The notes under the pieces: model-generated
What the model saw: the letters and a program-made list of their open reading frames with translations, nothing else
What the model was told of the DNA's origin: nothing
Databases searched by the model: none
Program-made: the position numbers and the translations under genes
Part shown: piece after piece, positions 1-5,576 of the stretch
Numbering within the stretch: the first letter of the stretch is position 1
Layout of the letters: every line of letters begins with the position of its first letter
NCBI GenBank assembly: GCA_019689955.1
Contig: JADGGM010000072.1
Location: forward strand, 1-9,363
Length of the DNA stretch: 9,363 nucleotides
Direction of reading: 5' to 3'
Origin: Gemmatimonadaceae bacterium
GTDB taxonomy: Bacteria > Gemmatimonadota > Gemmatimonadetes > Gemmatimonadales > Gemmatimonadaceae

Positions 1-23
1 CGTCTGATGTGTTTAAGCGACAG
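1..23 (+). other. Residual Nextera/Tn5 mosaic-end adapter at contig start (non-genomic)
   Basis: Bases 5-23 read TGATGTGTTTAAGCGACAG. The synthetic Tn5 mosaic end used in Nextera libraries is AGATGTGTATAAGAGACAG, a 16/19 match. The four preceding bases CGTC also match the adapter bases that precede the mosaic end in the Nextera read 1 oligonucleotide, giving 20/23 overall. The trpF reading frame that enters from the right stops resembling TrpF exactly where this stretch begins. I infer untrimmed adapter, with a few base errors, at the edge of an assembled contig. A natural transposon end is less likely, because the mosaic end is an engineered sequence. The stretch should not be used for gene prediction. 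Confidence 0.85.
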
Positions 24-136
24 CGCCGGCGCGGACCACCAGCGAAGATAACACCGACATAGGCGGCGCCGAGAGCGGCCGCGTGCGCCGCGTCCTCAGA
101 GCGGGTGAGCCCGCAGAACTTGATCTCAACCCCCAC
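1..136 (-). CDS. trpF: Phosphoribosylanthranilate isomerase, N-terminal fragment (truncated at contig edge)
   Basis: TrpF converts N-(5-phosphoribosyl)anthranilate to CdRP, the step between TrpD and TrpC in cytoplasmic tryptophan synthesis. From a GTG at 136-134 the frame reads VGVEIKFCGLTRSEDAAHAA, then ALGAAYVGVIFAGGPRR. This is the TrpF N-terminus: strand 1 with the catalytic Cys in the K-x-CGLT motif, then the VGVIFA...SPRR-type strand 2. Only about 37 residues of genomic sequence are present. The frame stays open to base 1, but the codons before about base 25 derive from apparent adapter and encode non-TrpF residues. The GTG lies inside the last codons of trpC, an 11-bp overlap, which implies translational coupling. 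The rest of the gene lies off the left edge; nothing suggests the gene itself is broken. Confidence 0.88.
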   Translation of the reverse strand, partial: MGVEIKFCGLTRSEDAAHAAALGAAYVGVIFAGGPRRRCRLNTSD

Positions 137-962
137 GCGCCCCCCTGGTCCGGGGCACGCTGGCGAGCGCGCGCACGGCCGCCGTGGGGTCGCCGGCGGC
201 CGAGAGCACGGAGCCGACGAGCACCGCGTCGGCCCCGGCCGCGGCCGCGCGCGCCACGTCCCCAGCCTCGCGCACCCCGCTCTCCGCCACGGCGATGCAG
301 GAGCGCGGGATGCGCGGGAGGAGCCGGTCTCCCACCGCGGGGTCGATCGCCAGCGTCTCCAGGTCGCGGTTGTTGACCCCGATGATCCCGTCGCCGAGTG
401 CCAGGGCGCGCTCCAGGTCGCGCTCGTCGTGGACCTCCACGAGCACGTCGAGCCCGATCCCCGCGGCAAAGCGCGCGAGGCGTGGCAGCGCCTCGGGCGC
501 GAGCGCGCGCACGATGAGGAGCGCGGCCGAGGCGCCGAACGCGCGCGCCTCGAGGAGCTGGACCTCGTCGACGTGGAAATCCTTGCGGAGGAGGGGGACG
601 CCGGCCGTGCGCGCCCGCTCCAGGTCGCCCAGCTCGCCGCCGAAGTGGGCGGGCTCGGTGAGCACGGAGACGGCCGCTGCCCCGCCGGCGGCGTAGGCCC
701 GTGCCTGGTCCGCGGCCGAGAGCGCCGAGTTGATCTCCCCTTTCGAGGGGGACCGGCGCTTGACCTCGGCGATGACCGCAACGTGAGCCCCCCCTAGTGC
801 GTCCGAGAAGGAGGGAACGGAAGACGCGTTCGCTGCGGCACGCTCCAGCTCCGCCACGCCCTCCTTCCGCGCCCGCACCGCGGCCGCGCGCTCGTGCGCC
901 TCGGCGATGATCCGCCCGAGCACCCCTGCGGGTGCAGACCAGGTCGACGTTGAGACTTGCAC
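126..962 (-). CDS. trpC: Indole-3-glycerol phosphate synthase
   Basis: This cytoplasmic (beta/alpha)8-barrel enzyme closes CdRP to indole-3-glycerol phosphate with loss of CO2 and water, the step after TrpF. The product is 278 aa from the GTG at 962; the family is usually 250-270. Catalytic residues are all visible by alignment with the well-studied Sulfolobus enzyme: E66 and K68 in AEVKRRSPSKG (65-75), K127 in LLRKDF, E176 in LVEVHDE, N197 in GVNNRDL and S228 in AESGV. The phosphate-site SVLTEPAHFGG is at 99-109. The start is uncertain. Typical homologues begin about where V14 lies (GTG at 923, giving VLGRIIAEAHER), and the first 13 residues have no family counterpart; neither start has a convincing ribosome binding site. 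The gene overlaps trpF downstream. Upstream, lexA diverges from it, with only 94 bp between start codons. Confidence 0.95.
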   Translation of the reverse strand: MQVSTSTWSAPAGVLGRIIAEAHERAAAVRARKEGVAELERAAANASSVPSFSDALGGAHVAVIAEVKRRSPSKGEINSALSAADQARAYAAGGAAAVSVLTEPAHFGGELGDLERARTAGVPLLRKDFHVDEVQLLEARAFGASAALLIVRALAPEALPRLARFAAGIGLDVLVEVHDERDLERALALGDGIIGVNNRDLETLAIDPAVGDRLLPRIPRSCIAVAESGVREAGDVARAAAAGADAVLVGSVLSAAGDPTAAVRALASVPRTRGARGG

Positions 963-985
963 TTCGGGTGCTCTTCGGATATAGT
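957..985 (+). promoter_or_regulatory. Putative sigma70-type lexA promoter
   Basis: TTGCAC at 957-962 and TATAGT at 980-985 (5 of 6 consensus bases) are separated by exactly 17 bp, and this is the most AT-rich stretch of an otherwise GC-rich region. Transcription would start near 992, leaving a leader of about 65 nt before the lexA ATG. The -35 element lies inside or at the very 5' end of trpC, depending on which trpC start is right. The call rests on sequence match and position only. No equally good promoter for trpC was found on the minus strand, although the palindromic TATA core could serve both directions. Confidence 0.5.
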
Positions 986-1005
986 GTTGTTCGGACTATT
1001 TTCGG
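962..1005. promoter_or_regulatory. Candidate LexA operator: two phased TTCGG repeat pairs
   Basis: TTCGG occurs four times: 963-967, 974-978, 990-994 and 1001-1005. These form two pairs, each with 11-bp periodicity, set 27 bp apart. Including the preceding base they read CTTC-N7-CTTC (962-976) and GTTC-N7-TTTC (989-1003). Alphaproteobacterial LexA is known to bind the direct repeat GTTC-N7-GTTC, so the second pair differs from that operator by one base. The pairs flank the proposed -10 box, where a repressor would block transcription. A separate inverted repeat, ATAGT-N9-ACTAT (981-999), lies across the same region and is an alternative operator. Autoregulation of lexA is the rule in most bacteria; which of these repeats is bound is inference. 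Confidence 0.4.
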
Positions 1006-1010
1006 TCACC

Positions 1011-1026
1011 AGCGGGGAGCCCCGCT
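1011..1026. repeat. Perfect 7-bp GC inverted repeat in the lexA leader
   Basis: AGCGGGG at 1011-1017 is followed by AG and then by CCCCGCT at 1020-1026, an exact reverse complement. In the proposed lexA leader RNA it could form a short stem (six pairs with a GAGC loop). No T-run follows on either strand, so it is not a standard intrinsic terminator. It might be a protein-binding palindrome, an RNA stem that affects lexA translation, or chance in GC-rich DNA. Confidence 0.35.
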
Positions 1027-1056
1027 CCGCTCACAACCCTTTGCCCGGGACAGAGC

Positions 1057-1665
1057 ATGGCGCTCACGAAACGGCAGCGCGAGATCCTCAACTTTCTCAG
1101 CGCATACACCGAGCAGAACGGCTACGCGCCGAGCTTCGAGGAGATCGCTCGGCAGTTCAACTATAACTCGCTCGCTACCGTTCACGAGCACCTCAGCAAT
1201 CTCGAGCGCAAAGGATACATCAAGCGGGCGTACAATGAGAGCCGCGCGATCGAGATTCTCCCCTCCGAGGTGTTCCCCCGCTCGGTGGAGCTCCCCTTGC
1301 TCGGGAGCGTGGCCGCGGGGCTCCCGATCGAGGCGGTGGAGGCGAACGAGACGATCGCGGTCCCCGAGAGCTTTATCGCGCGTGGCGGCAACCACTACGT
1401 GCTCCGTGTCCGCGGGAACTCGATGATCGACGAGCAGATCCGCGACGGCGACTTCGTCGTGATCAACGAGCGCCCGGTGGCCGACAACGGCGAGACGGTC
1501 ATCGCCCTCATCGACAACACTGCGGCGACCGTGAAGAAGTTCTACCGGGAGCGCGACGGCCGCATCCGTCTGCAGCCCGCCAACGAGACGATGGCGCCGA
1601 TCTACGTGCACGAGAACGATGTGACGATCCAGGGCGTGGTGGTGGGGGTCCTGCGGCGGTACTGA
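1057..1665 (+). CDS. lexA: LexA SOS transcriptional repressor / autoprotease
   Basis: LexA represses DNA-damage genes and cleaves itself when RecA filaments form on single-stranded DNA. The 202-aa product has normal family length. Residues 1-65 form the winged helix-turn-helix domain, beginning MALTKRQREILNFL; the presumed recognition helix region is NSLATVHEHLSNLERKG (37-53). The self-cleavage site is the Ala-Gly bond A87-G88 in SVAAGLP. The peptidase dyad is S122 in RGNSM and K160 in ATVKKFY, so the switch looks functional. The ATG at 1057 is preceded by GGGA six bases upstream, a partial ribosome binding site, and gives the normal N-terminus. The gene lies on the opposite strand from its neighbours: it diverges from trpC and converges on trpD with stops 4 bp apart. 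Autoregulation through the upstream repeats is likely. Confidence 0.97.
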   Translation: MALTKRQREILNFLSAYTEQNGYAPSFEEIARQFNYNSLATVHEHLSNLERKGYIKRAYNESRAIEILPSEVFPRSVELPLLGSVAAGLPIEAVEANETIAVPESFIARGGNHYVLRVRGNSMIDEQIRDGDFVVINERPVADNGETVIALIDNTAATVKKFYRERDGRIRLQPANETMAPIYVHENDVTIQGVVVGVLRRY

Positions 1666-1672
1666 CCGGTCA
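1663..1672. repeat. Palindrome formed by the facing lexA and trpD stop codons
   Basis: TGACCGGTCA is a perfect 10-bp palindrome. The lexA stop TGA (1663-1665) and the trpD stop (read as TCA on this strand, 1670-1672) are its two arms, and CCGG is the entire intergenic space. There is no room for an intrinsic terminator between the genes, so transcripts from either side should run into the other gene. The palindrome itself may be only a by-product of two facing TGA codons around CCGG. Confidence 0.6.
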
Positions 1673-2701
1673 CGCGTCGCGGCTCGCCGCTCGCAGCCGC
1701 TCGAGCGCTTCGATCCCCTTCCCGTGGTCCAGCGCCCGCTCCGCCAGAGCGAGCGCATCGCGATACGTTGGAGCGAGCCCGGCCACGTAGATCGCCGCGG
1801 CCGCGTTGAGCAACACCGCCGTGCGCGCCCCGCCCGCGCGGCGCCCGCCGAGCACCTCTTCCACGAGCTGCGCGTTCCGCGCCGGCGCCCCACCGGCCAG
1901 CTCCTCCGCGGTCGCCGGAGCCAGGCCGAGCTCGGGGAGATCGATCCGCCACTCGCGTACCTCCTCGCCGCGCACCTCCAGGACGCGTGTACAGCCGAGC
2001 GGGGAGATCTCGTCGAGCCCCGGTTCGCCGTGCACCACGAGCGCGTGCACGCTCCCCAGCGCCGCGAGCGCGTTCGCCAGGAGCGGAAGCCGGCGCTCCT
2101 CCGACACCCCCACCACCTGCCGCCCCGCCATCGCCGGGTTCGCCAGCGGCCCGAGGATGTTCATCACCGTGCCGATCGACAGCTCGCGCCGCACCGGGCC
2201 CACGTGGCGCATTGCCGGGTGCATGAGCGGCGCGAACATGAACACGATCCCGGCCCGCTCCAGCGTCCGCTGCATCTGCTCCACCGACATTTCGATCCGC
2301 ACCCCCAGCGCCTCGAGCACGTCGGCGCTCCCGCACTGCGAGGTGAAGGAGCGGTTCCCGTGCTTGGCGATGCGGACACCGGCGCCCGCTGCCAGGAGCG
2401 CCGCGGCGGTGGAGATGTTGAACGTCGAGACCGCGCCCCCCCCGGTGCCGCAGGTGTCGACGAGCGTGTCGGGGCGATCGGCCGGGAGGTGGATCATGGC
2501 GCGTCGGAGCGCGCGCGCCCCACCGGCCACCTCGTCGGCCGTCTCCCCCTTCACGCGGAGCGCCATGAGGATCGCGGCGACCTGCGCGGCGGTCGCTTCG
2601 CCGCTCATGATCGCGTCGAACGCGTCGGCGGCTTCGTCGGCGGTGAGCGAGTCCCCGGCCGCGAGGCGCCGGATCGCGAGCTTGAGCGCGTCAGCCGGCA
2701 C
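1670..2701 (-). CDS. trpD: Anthranilate phosphoribosyltransferase
   Basis: TrpD transfers the phosphoribosyl group of PRPP to anthranilate, the second committed step of tryptophan synthesis; it normally acts as a cytoplasmic homodimer. The 343-aa product is of standard length. The helical N-domain is followed by the glycine-rich PRPP loop DTCGTGGGAVSTFNIST (82-98), KHGNR (113-117), the anthranilate-site segment FAPLMHPAMRHVGPVRREL (156-174), NILGPLANP (181-189) and the metal-binding D230-E231 in GLDEISP. The usual GTGGD motif reads GTGGG here: the conserved Asp is G89. The DNA at that point is a run of eight G on the coding strand, but the alignment length is unchanged. The start is a GTG at 2701 overlapping the end of the GAF gene by 11 bp, so translation is probably coupled. 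No terminator lies before lexA. Confidence 0.96.
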   Translation of the reverse strand: MPADALKLAIRRLAAGDSLTADEAADAFDAIMSGEATAAQVAAILMALRVKGETADEVAGGARALRRAMIHLPADRPDTLVDTCGTGGGAVSTFNISTAAALLAAGAGVRIAKHGNRSFTSQCGSADVLEALGVRIEMSVEQMQRTLERAGIVFMFAPLMHPAMRHVGPVRRELSIGTVMNILGPLANPAMAGRQVVGVSEERRLPLLANALAALGSVHALVVHGEPGLDEISPLGCTRVLEVRGEEVREWRIDLPELGLAPATAEELAGGAPARNAQLVEEVLGGRRAGGARTAVLLNAAAAIYVAGLAPTYRDALALAERALDHGKGIEALERLRAASRDA

Positions 2702-4004
2702 CGATCGTCTCGGAGAGGCGCTCGGCGAGGCCGGCGTGCGAGGCGATGAGCGAGATCACCAGCGCGAGCAGTCGGACCCGTTCCACGTCTTCCTCGACAT
2801 ACACCCCGCGTTGCGCCCGATTGGTGAGGTTCACCACGCCGACCAGATCGCCGTGGTAGACCAGGGGGAAGCTGATGAACGACCCGGTGGTGAGATACTC
2901 GTCGCCGAGGAGCGGGTGCCCGCGCGCCTGCTCGACATCCGTGACGAGGAGCGGCTGCCGGCTCGCGGCGACCTTCCCCGCCACCCCCTCGCCGATCCGG
3001 ATGCGCTTCCCCTCGCTGACCTCCGGCGCGAGCCCCTTGGCCGCGGCAATGTAGAGCTCCTGCGTGTCGGGGGCGCGGAGCATGAGCGAGCAGCGCTGCG
3101 CCTGCATGTCGTCGCCGACGAGGGCGAGGAGCCCCTCGGCGAGCTGGCGCGGGTCCTCGGTGGCGGCGTCGAGCGTGAGGACGCGGTCGATGAGGTACAG
3201 GGTTCGCGTCTTCTGCCGGAGCGCCTCGCTTCGGCGGTGCAGCTCCACGTGTGCCTGTTCGAGCTGGCTCACGGCCGCGGTCACCTGCCCTTCGACGGCA
3301 TCGGCGCGCCGGGCGGCGCGGCGGGCTTCTTCCTTCGCGCGCGCCACCTCGGCCTCGAGCGCGAGGAGCCGCTCCGGCGTGAGCCCTTCCCCTCCCGCCG
3401 GCGTGTTGCGCGCGGCCGCCAGCTCCTGCTCCAGCGCGGCGAGGTGCTTGACGTACTCGCCGTGGACGCGCTGGGTCACGTCCTCGAGCGTGCGCACCGC
3501 CTCGTTCCGCGCTTCGCGCTCGGCGAAGCGCGCGTAGGCCAGCTCGAACAGCGCCACGTACGGCGCGAACCGCTCCATCACGCGCGTGCCGAAGAAGCGG
3601 CGCGGCTCGTAGAGCGCGACCACGGCCGAGAGGTGGCCGTCGGTGGGGACCCCGCGGAGGGCGAGGAGCCCTTCCTCGTCGAGCAGCGACTGGAGCTGGA
3701 GGATCCGCGCGTACTCGTCCGACTCTTCGGCCAGGTCGGCGAACTGCCCGCCGGCCATGATGAGGGAGCGGACGCGGGCCGGGAGGTGGTCGAAGGTGGT
3801 ATCGATGCGGGTCCGGATCACCTGGCTCCCTTCCGGCGTGAGCCGCTCGCGCAGGAGCTGGCGCCGCGCGTCGTAGCTCACGACCGCGATGTGCGCCGAC
3901 CGGTCCACCTCGGCGAGCGCCTCACCGAGCGCGACGAGGGCCGCGTCGAGGTCCGAGGCCGCGCCGAGCGCGTGAGCGAGGGACGCCAGGGTACGAGGGG
4001 GCAT
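2691..4004 (-). CDS. Coiled-coil and GAF-domain sensory protein
   Basis: A 437-aa soluble protein with no signal peptide or membrane helix. Residues about 20-160 may be a degenerate N-terminal GAF-like domain (for example HIAVVSYDARRQ and HLSAVVALYEP). A strongly charged, Ala/Glu/Arg-rich heptad region at about 160-270 should form a coiled coil. Residues about 270-430 are a clear GAF domain: RCSLMLRAPD (304-313), IRIGEGVAGKVAASRQPLLV (335-354) and ISFPLVYHGDLVGVVNLTNR (377-396). GAF domains bind small ligands such as cyclic nucleotides, haem or amino-acid-like molecules; the ligand cannot be read from sequence. No kinase, GGDEF, EAL, HD-GYP or DNA-binding domain follows, so it probably signals by contact with a partner. 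It is the first gene before trpD and overlaps it, but a role in tryptophan control is only conjecture. The ATG at 4004 lacks a Shine-Dalgarno. Confidence 0.85.
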   Translation of the reverse strand: MPPRTLASLAHALGAASDLDAALVALGEALAEVDRSAHIAVVSYDARRQLLRERLTPEGSQVIRTRIDTTFDHLPARVRSLIMAGGQFADLAEESDEYARILQLQSLLDEEGLLALRGVPTDGHLSAVVALYEPRRFFGTRVMERFAPYVALFELAYARFAEREARNEAVRTLEDVTQRVHGEYVKHLAALEQELAAARNTPAGGEGLTPERLLALEAEVARAKEEARRAARRADAVEGQVTAAVSQLEQAHVELHRRSEALRQKTRTLYLIDRVLTLDAATEDPRQLAEGLLALVGDDMQAQRCSLMLRAPDTQELYIAAAKGLAPEVSEGKRIRIGEGVAGKVAASRQPLLVTDVEQARGHPLLGDEYLTTGSFISFPLVYHGDLVGVVNLTNRAQRGVYVEEDVERVRLLALVISLIASHAGLAERLSETIGAG

Positions 4005-4046
4005 CGAAATGAATCAGGCGCCTGAAAGAAGGGGCTGGGGATCGTG

Positions 4047-4076
4047 AAAGTAGAGGCGTAGGTGCCGTACTGTCAA
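4047..4076 (-). promoter_or_regulatory. Putative leftward promoter for the GAF-trpD genes
   Basis: On the minus strand a consensus TTGACA (4076-4071) is followed after 18 bp by TACTTT (4052-4047). Transcription would start near 4040, about 36 nt before the GAF-gene ATG. The perfect -35 box is persuasive; the -10 box matches the consensus at three positions only. It lies in the 130-bp gap between the divergent GAF and truA genes. Confidence 0.45.
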
Positions 4077-4099
4077 TCGCTTCGCTCGCACGACCTTGC

Positions 4100-4127
4100 T
4101 TGACATGGGAGCCTCGGGGGGTAAGTT
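4100..4127 (+). promoter_or_regulatory. Putative rightward truA promoter giving a leaderless mRNA
   Basis: A consensus TTGACA at 4100-4105 is followed after 16 bp by TAAGTT at 4122-4127. Only seven bases (CCGACAC) separate the -10 box from the truA ATG at 4135, so transcription would begin at or next to the start codon. That agrees with the lack of any ribosome binding site there. It also argues against the upstream TTG at 4096, which would lie in front of the promoter. The assignment is from pattern and spacing only. Confidence 0.5.
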
Positions 4128-4134
4128 CCGACAC

Positions 4135-4911
4135 ATGCCGGAGCGCACCGTGCAGCTCGTGCTGCACTACGATGGCGCGGGGTTCGCGGGATGGCAGCGT
4201 CAGCCGGAGCGGCGTACCGTTCAGGGGGTACTGGAGGACGCGCTTGCGCGGCTGTGCACGAGGCCAGTTGCGGCGCTCGGATCGGGGCGTACGGATGCGG
4301 GGGTGCATGCGCGAGGACAAGCCGTGGGGGTGCGGGTGCCCGAGAAGTGGGCGCCGCGTGAGCTGCGGCGGGCGTTGAACGCCGTGCTCCCTGACGATGT
4401 CTGGGTCGCCGCCGCGTACGAGATGGCGCCCGAGTTTCACGCTCGGTACAGTGCGACGTCGCGCCGGTACAGCTACTACATCGGCACGGACGACGGGGCG
4501 TGGTCCCCGTTCCGCCGGCGGTGGGAGTGGCCGGTGCGGGAGCCGATCGAGCGCGCGGTGCTCGAGGCGAGCGCGGCGGCGCTCGTCGGGGAGCACTGCT
4601 TTCGTGCGTTCGCGGTCCAGGGCACGGCGCCCGCGCACGACGACCATCGCTGCATCGTCCACGAGGCGGCGTGGCGCGATCGGGCGGGTGGGTTGGTGTT
4701 CGAGATCGAGGCGAATCGGTTTCTGCACCACATGGTCCGCTTCCTCGTCGGGACGATGATCGAGGCGGCGGTGGGCCGGCGCGACGCTGCGAGCGTGGCG
4801 ACGTTGCTCGGGGCCGCGGACAACCGCGACACCTCGCCCCCGGCGCCGGCGCACGCGCTCTTTCTCGATGCCGTCCGCTATCCGCGCGACCTCTATCGGA
4901 CACCGGAATGA
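4135..4911 (+). CDS. truA: tRNA pseudouridine(38-40) synthase
   Basis: TruA isomerises uridines 38, 39 and 40 in the anticodon stem-loop of many tRNAs. The 258-aa product matches the family length of about 245-270. The catalytic aspartate is D54 in LGSGRTDAGVHARGQ (48-62). The start YDGAGFAGWQRQP (12-24), the active-site tyrosine Y112 in TSRRYSYYI, and FLHHMVRFLVGTMIE (196-210) are all classic TruA segments. I chose the ATG at 4135 over an in-frame TTG at 4096: it gives the expected N-terminus (MPERTVQLVLHYDG), and the 13 extra residues would be encoded by the promoter. It heads a run of five plus-strand genes. Its TGA overlaps the next ATG as ATGA (4908-4911). Confidence 0.96.
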   Translation: MPERTVQLVLHYDGAGFAGWQRQPERRTVQGVLEDALARLCTRPVAALGSGRTDAGVHARGQAVGVRVPEKWAPRELRRALNAVLPDDVWVAAAYEMAPEFHARYSATSRRYSYYIGTDDGAWSPFRRRWEWPVREPIERAVLEASAAALVGEHCFRAFAVQGTAPAHDDHRCIVHEAAWRDRAGGLVFEIEANRFLHHMVRFLVGTMIEAAVGRRDAASVATLLGAADNRDTSPPAPAHALFLDAVRYPRDLYRTPE

Positions 4912-5576
4912 GACTCTTTCTCGACACCGCGCACCTCGCCGAGATCCAGTGGGGGTTTACCACCGGGTTGATCGACGGGGTGTCGACCAATCCATCGCTC
5001 CTCGCCGACGCGCTTCCCGACGACGACTTCCGCGGCCACGTGAGCGAGATCTGCCGGATCAGCCCCGGGCCGGTGACGGTGCAGGTGATCTCGGTGACCG
5101 CCGATGACATCTACCGCGAGGGGAAGGAGCTCGCGCGCCTCGCGGACAACGTGGTGGTGGAGATCCCGATGATCGAGGAGGGGCTTGCCGCCACGCGCCG
5201 CCTGGTCGCCGAGGGGGTGCGCGTGAACGTGACGCTCATCTTCAACGCGGCCCAGGCGCTGCTCGCGGCCAAGGCCGGCGCCAGCTACGTCAGCCCCTTC
5301 GTCGGCCGGCTCGACGACGTCGGCGGCGACGGCGCCGCCGTGGTGGCCGACATTCACCAGATCTTCGACCGTTTCGCTCTCGAATGCGAGATTCTCGCGT
5401 CTTCCATCCGCACGCCCCGTCGCTTCGCCGACGTGGCCAAGGCGGGCGCCGACGCGGCCGCGGTACCGACGGCCGTGCTCCGGCAGCTCTTGTTGCACCC
5501 GCTCACGGACATCGGGCTGGACCATTTCCTGAACGACTGGAGCCGCCGGGTCGCGAAGCCGCGCACCGCGGTGTGA
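4908..5576 (+). CDS. TalC/FSA-family transaldolase with Glu in place of the catalytic lysine
   Basis: The 222-aa product has the length and sequence of the short transaldolase / fructose-6-phosphate aldolase family, class I aldolases that form a Schiff base with dihydroxyacetone units. Family landmarks fall at the E. coli FSA numbers: D6 in LFLDTA, N28 in STNPSLL, T109 in VNVTLIF, R134 in FVGRLDD and S166 in ASSIRTP. F131 (Tyr in FSA) is the residue associated with transaldolase rather than FSA activity. The Schiff-base lysine, K85 in the usual VVVKIPMTEEG motif, is E85 here (NVVVEIPMIEEG; codon GAG at 5160-5162), and the following Thr is I89. Normal catalysis should therefore be lost unless the base is an error. 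No other lysine is an obvious substitute; K122 is common in active relatives. ATGA overlap with truA and TGATG overlap with the next gene indicate coupling. No symbol is given, since activity is doubtful. Confidence 0.9.
   Translation: MRLFLDTAHLAEIQWGFTTGLIDGVSTNPSLLADALPDDDFRGHVSEICRISPGPVTVQVISVTADDIYREGKELARLADNVVVEIPMIEEGLAATRRLVAEGVRVNVTLIFNAAQALLAAKAGASYVSPFVGRLDDVGGDGAAVVADIHQIFDRFALECEILASSIRTPRRFADVAKAGADAAAVPTAVLRQLLLHPLTDIGLDHFLNDWSRRVAKPRTAV

Noticed and set aside
1..23. Natural insertion-sequence or Tn5-like end at the left edge
   Set aside because: The match is to the engineered mosaic end together with adapter bases before it, and no transposase is nearby.
1011..1026. Inverted repeat as an intrinsic terminator for lexA or trp transcripts
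   Set aside because: No T-tract follows on either strand, and it lies upstream of lexA rather than after a gene on the plus strand.
1806..4025. Open frame of 739 codons on the plus strand opposite trpD and the GAF gene
   Set aside because: Its translation is Arg/Ser/Ala/Pro low-complexity with no recognisable domain. Long antisense frames are expected opposite GC-rich genes, and both opposing genes are convincing proteins.
4096..4134. TTG at 4096 as the truA start, adding 13 residues
   Set aside because: The added residues have no family counterpart and are encoded by a good TTGACA/TAAGTT promoter; the ATG at 4135 gives the normal TruA N-terminus.
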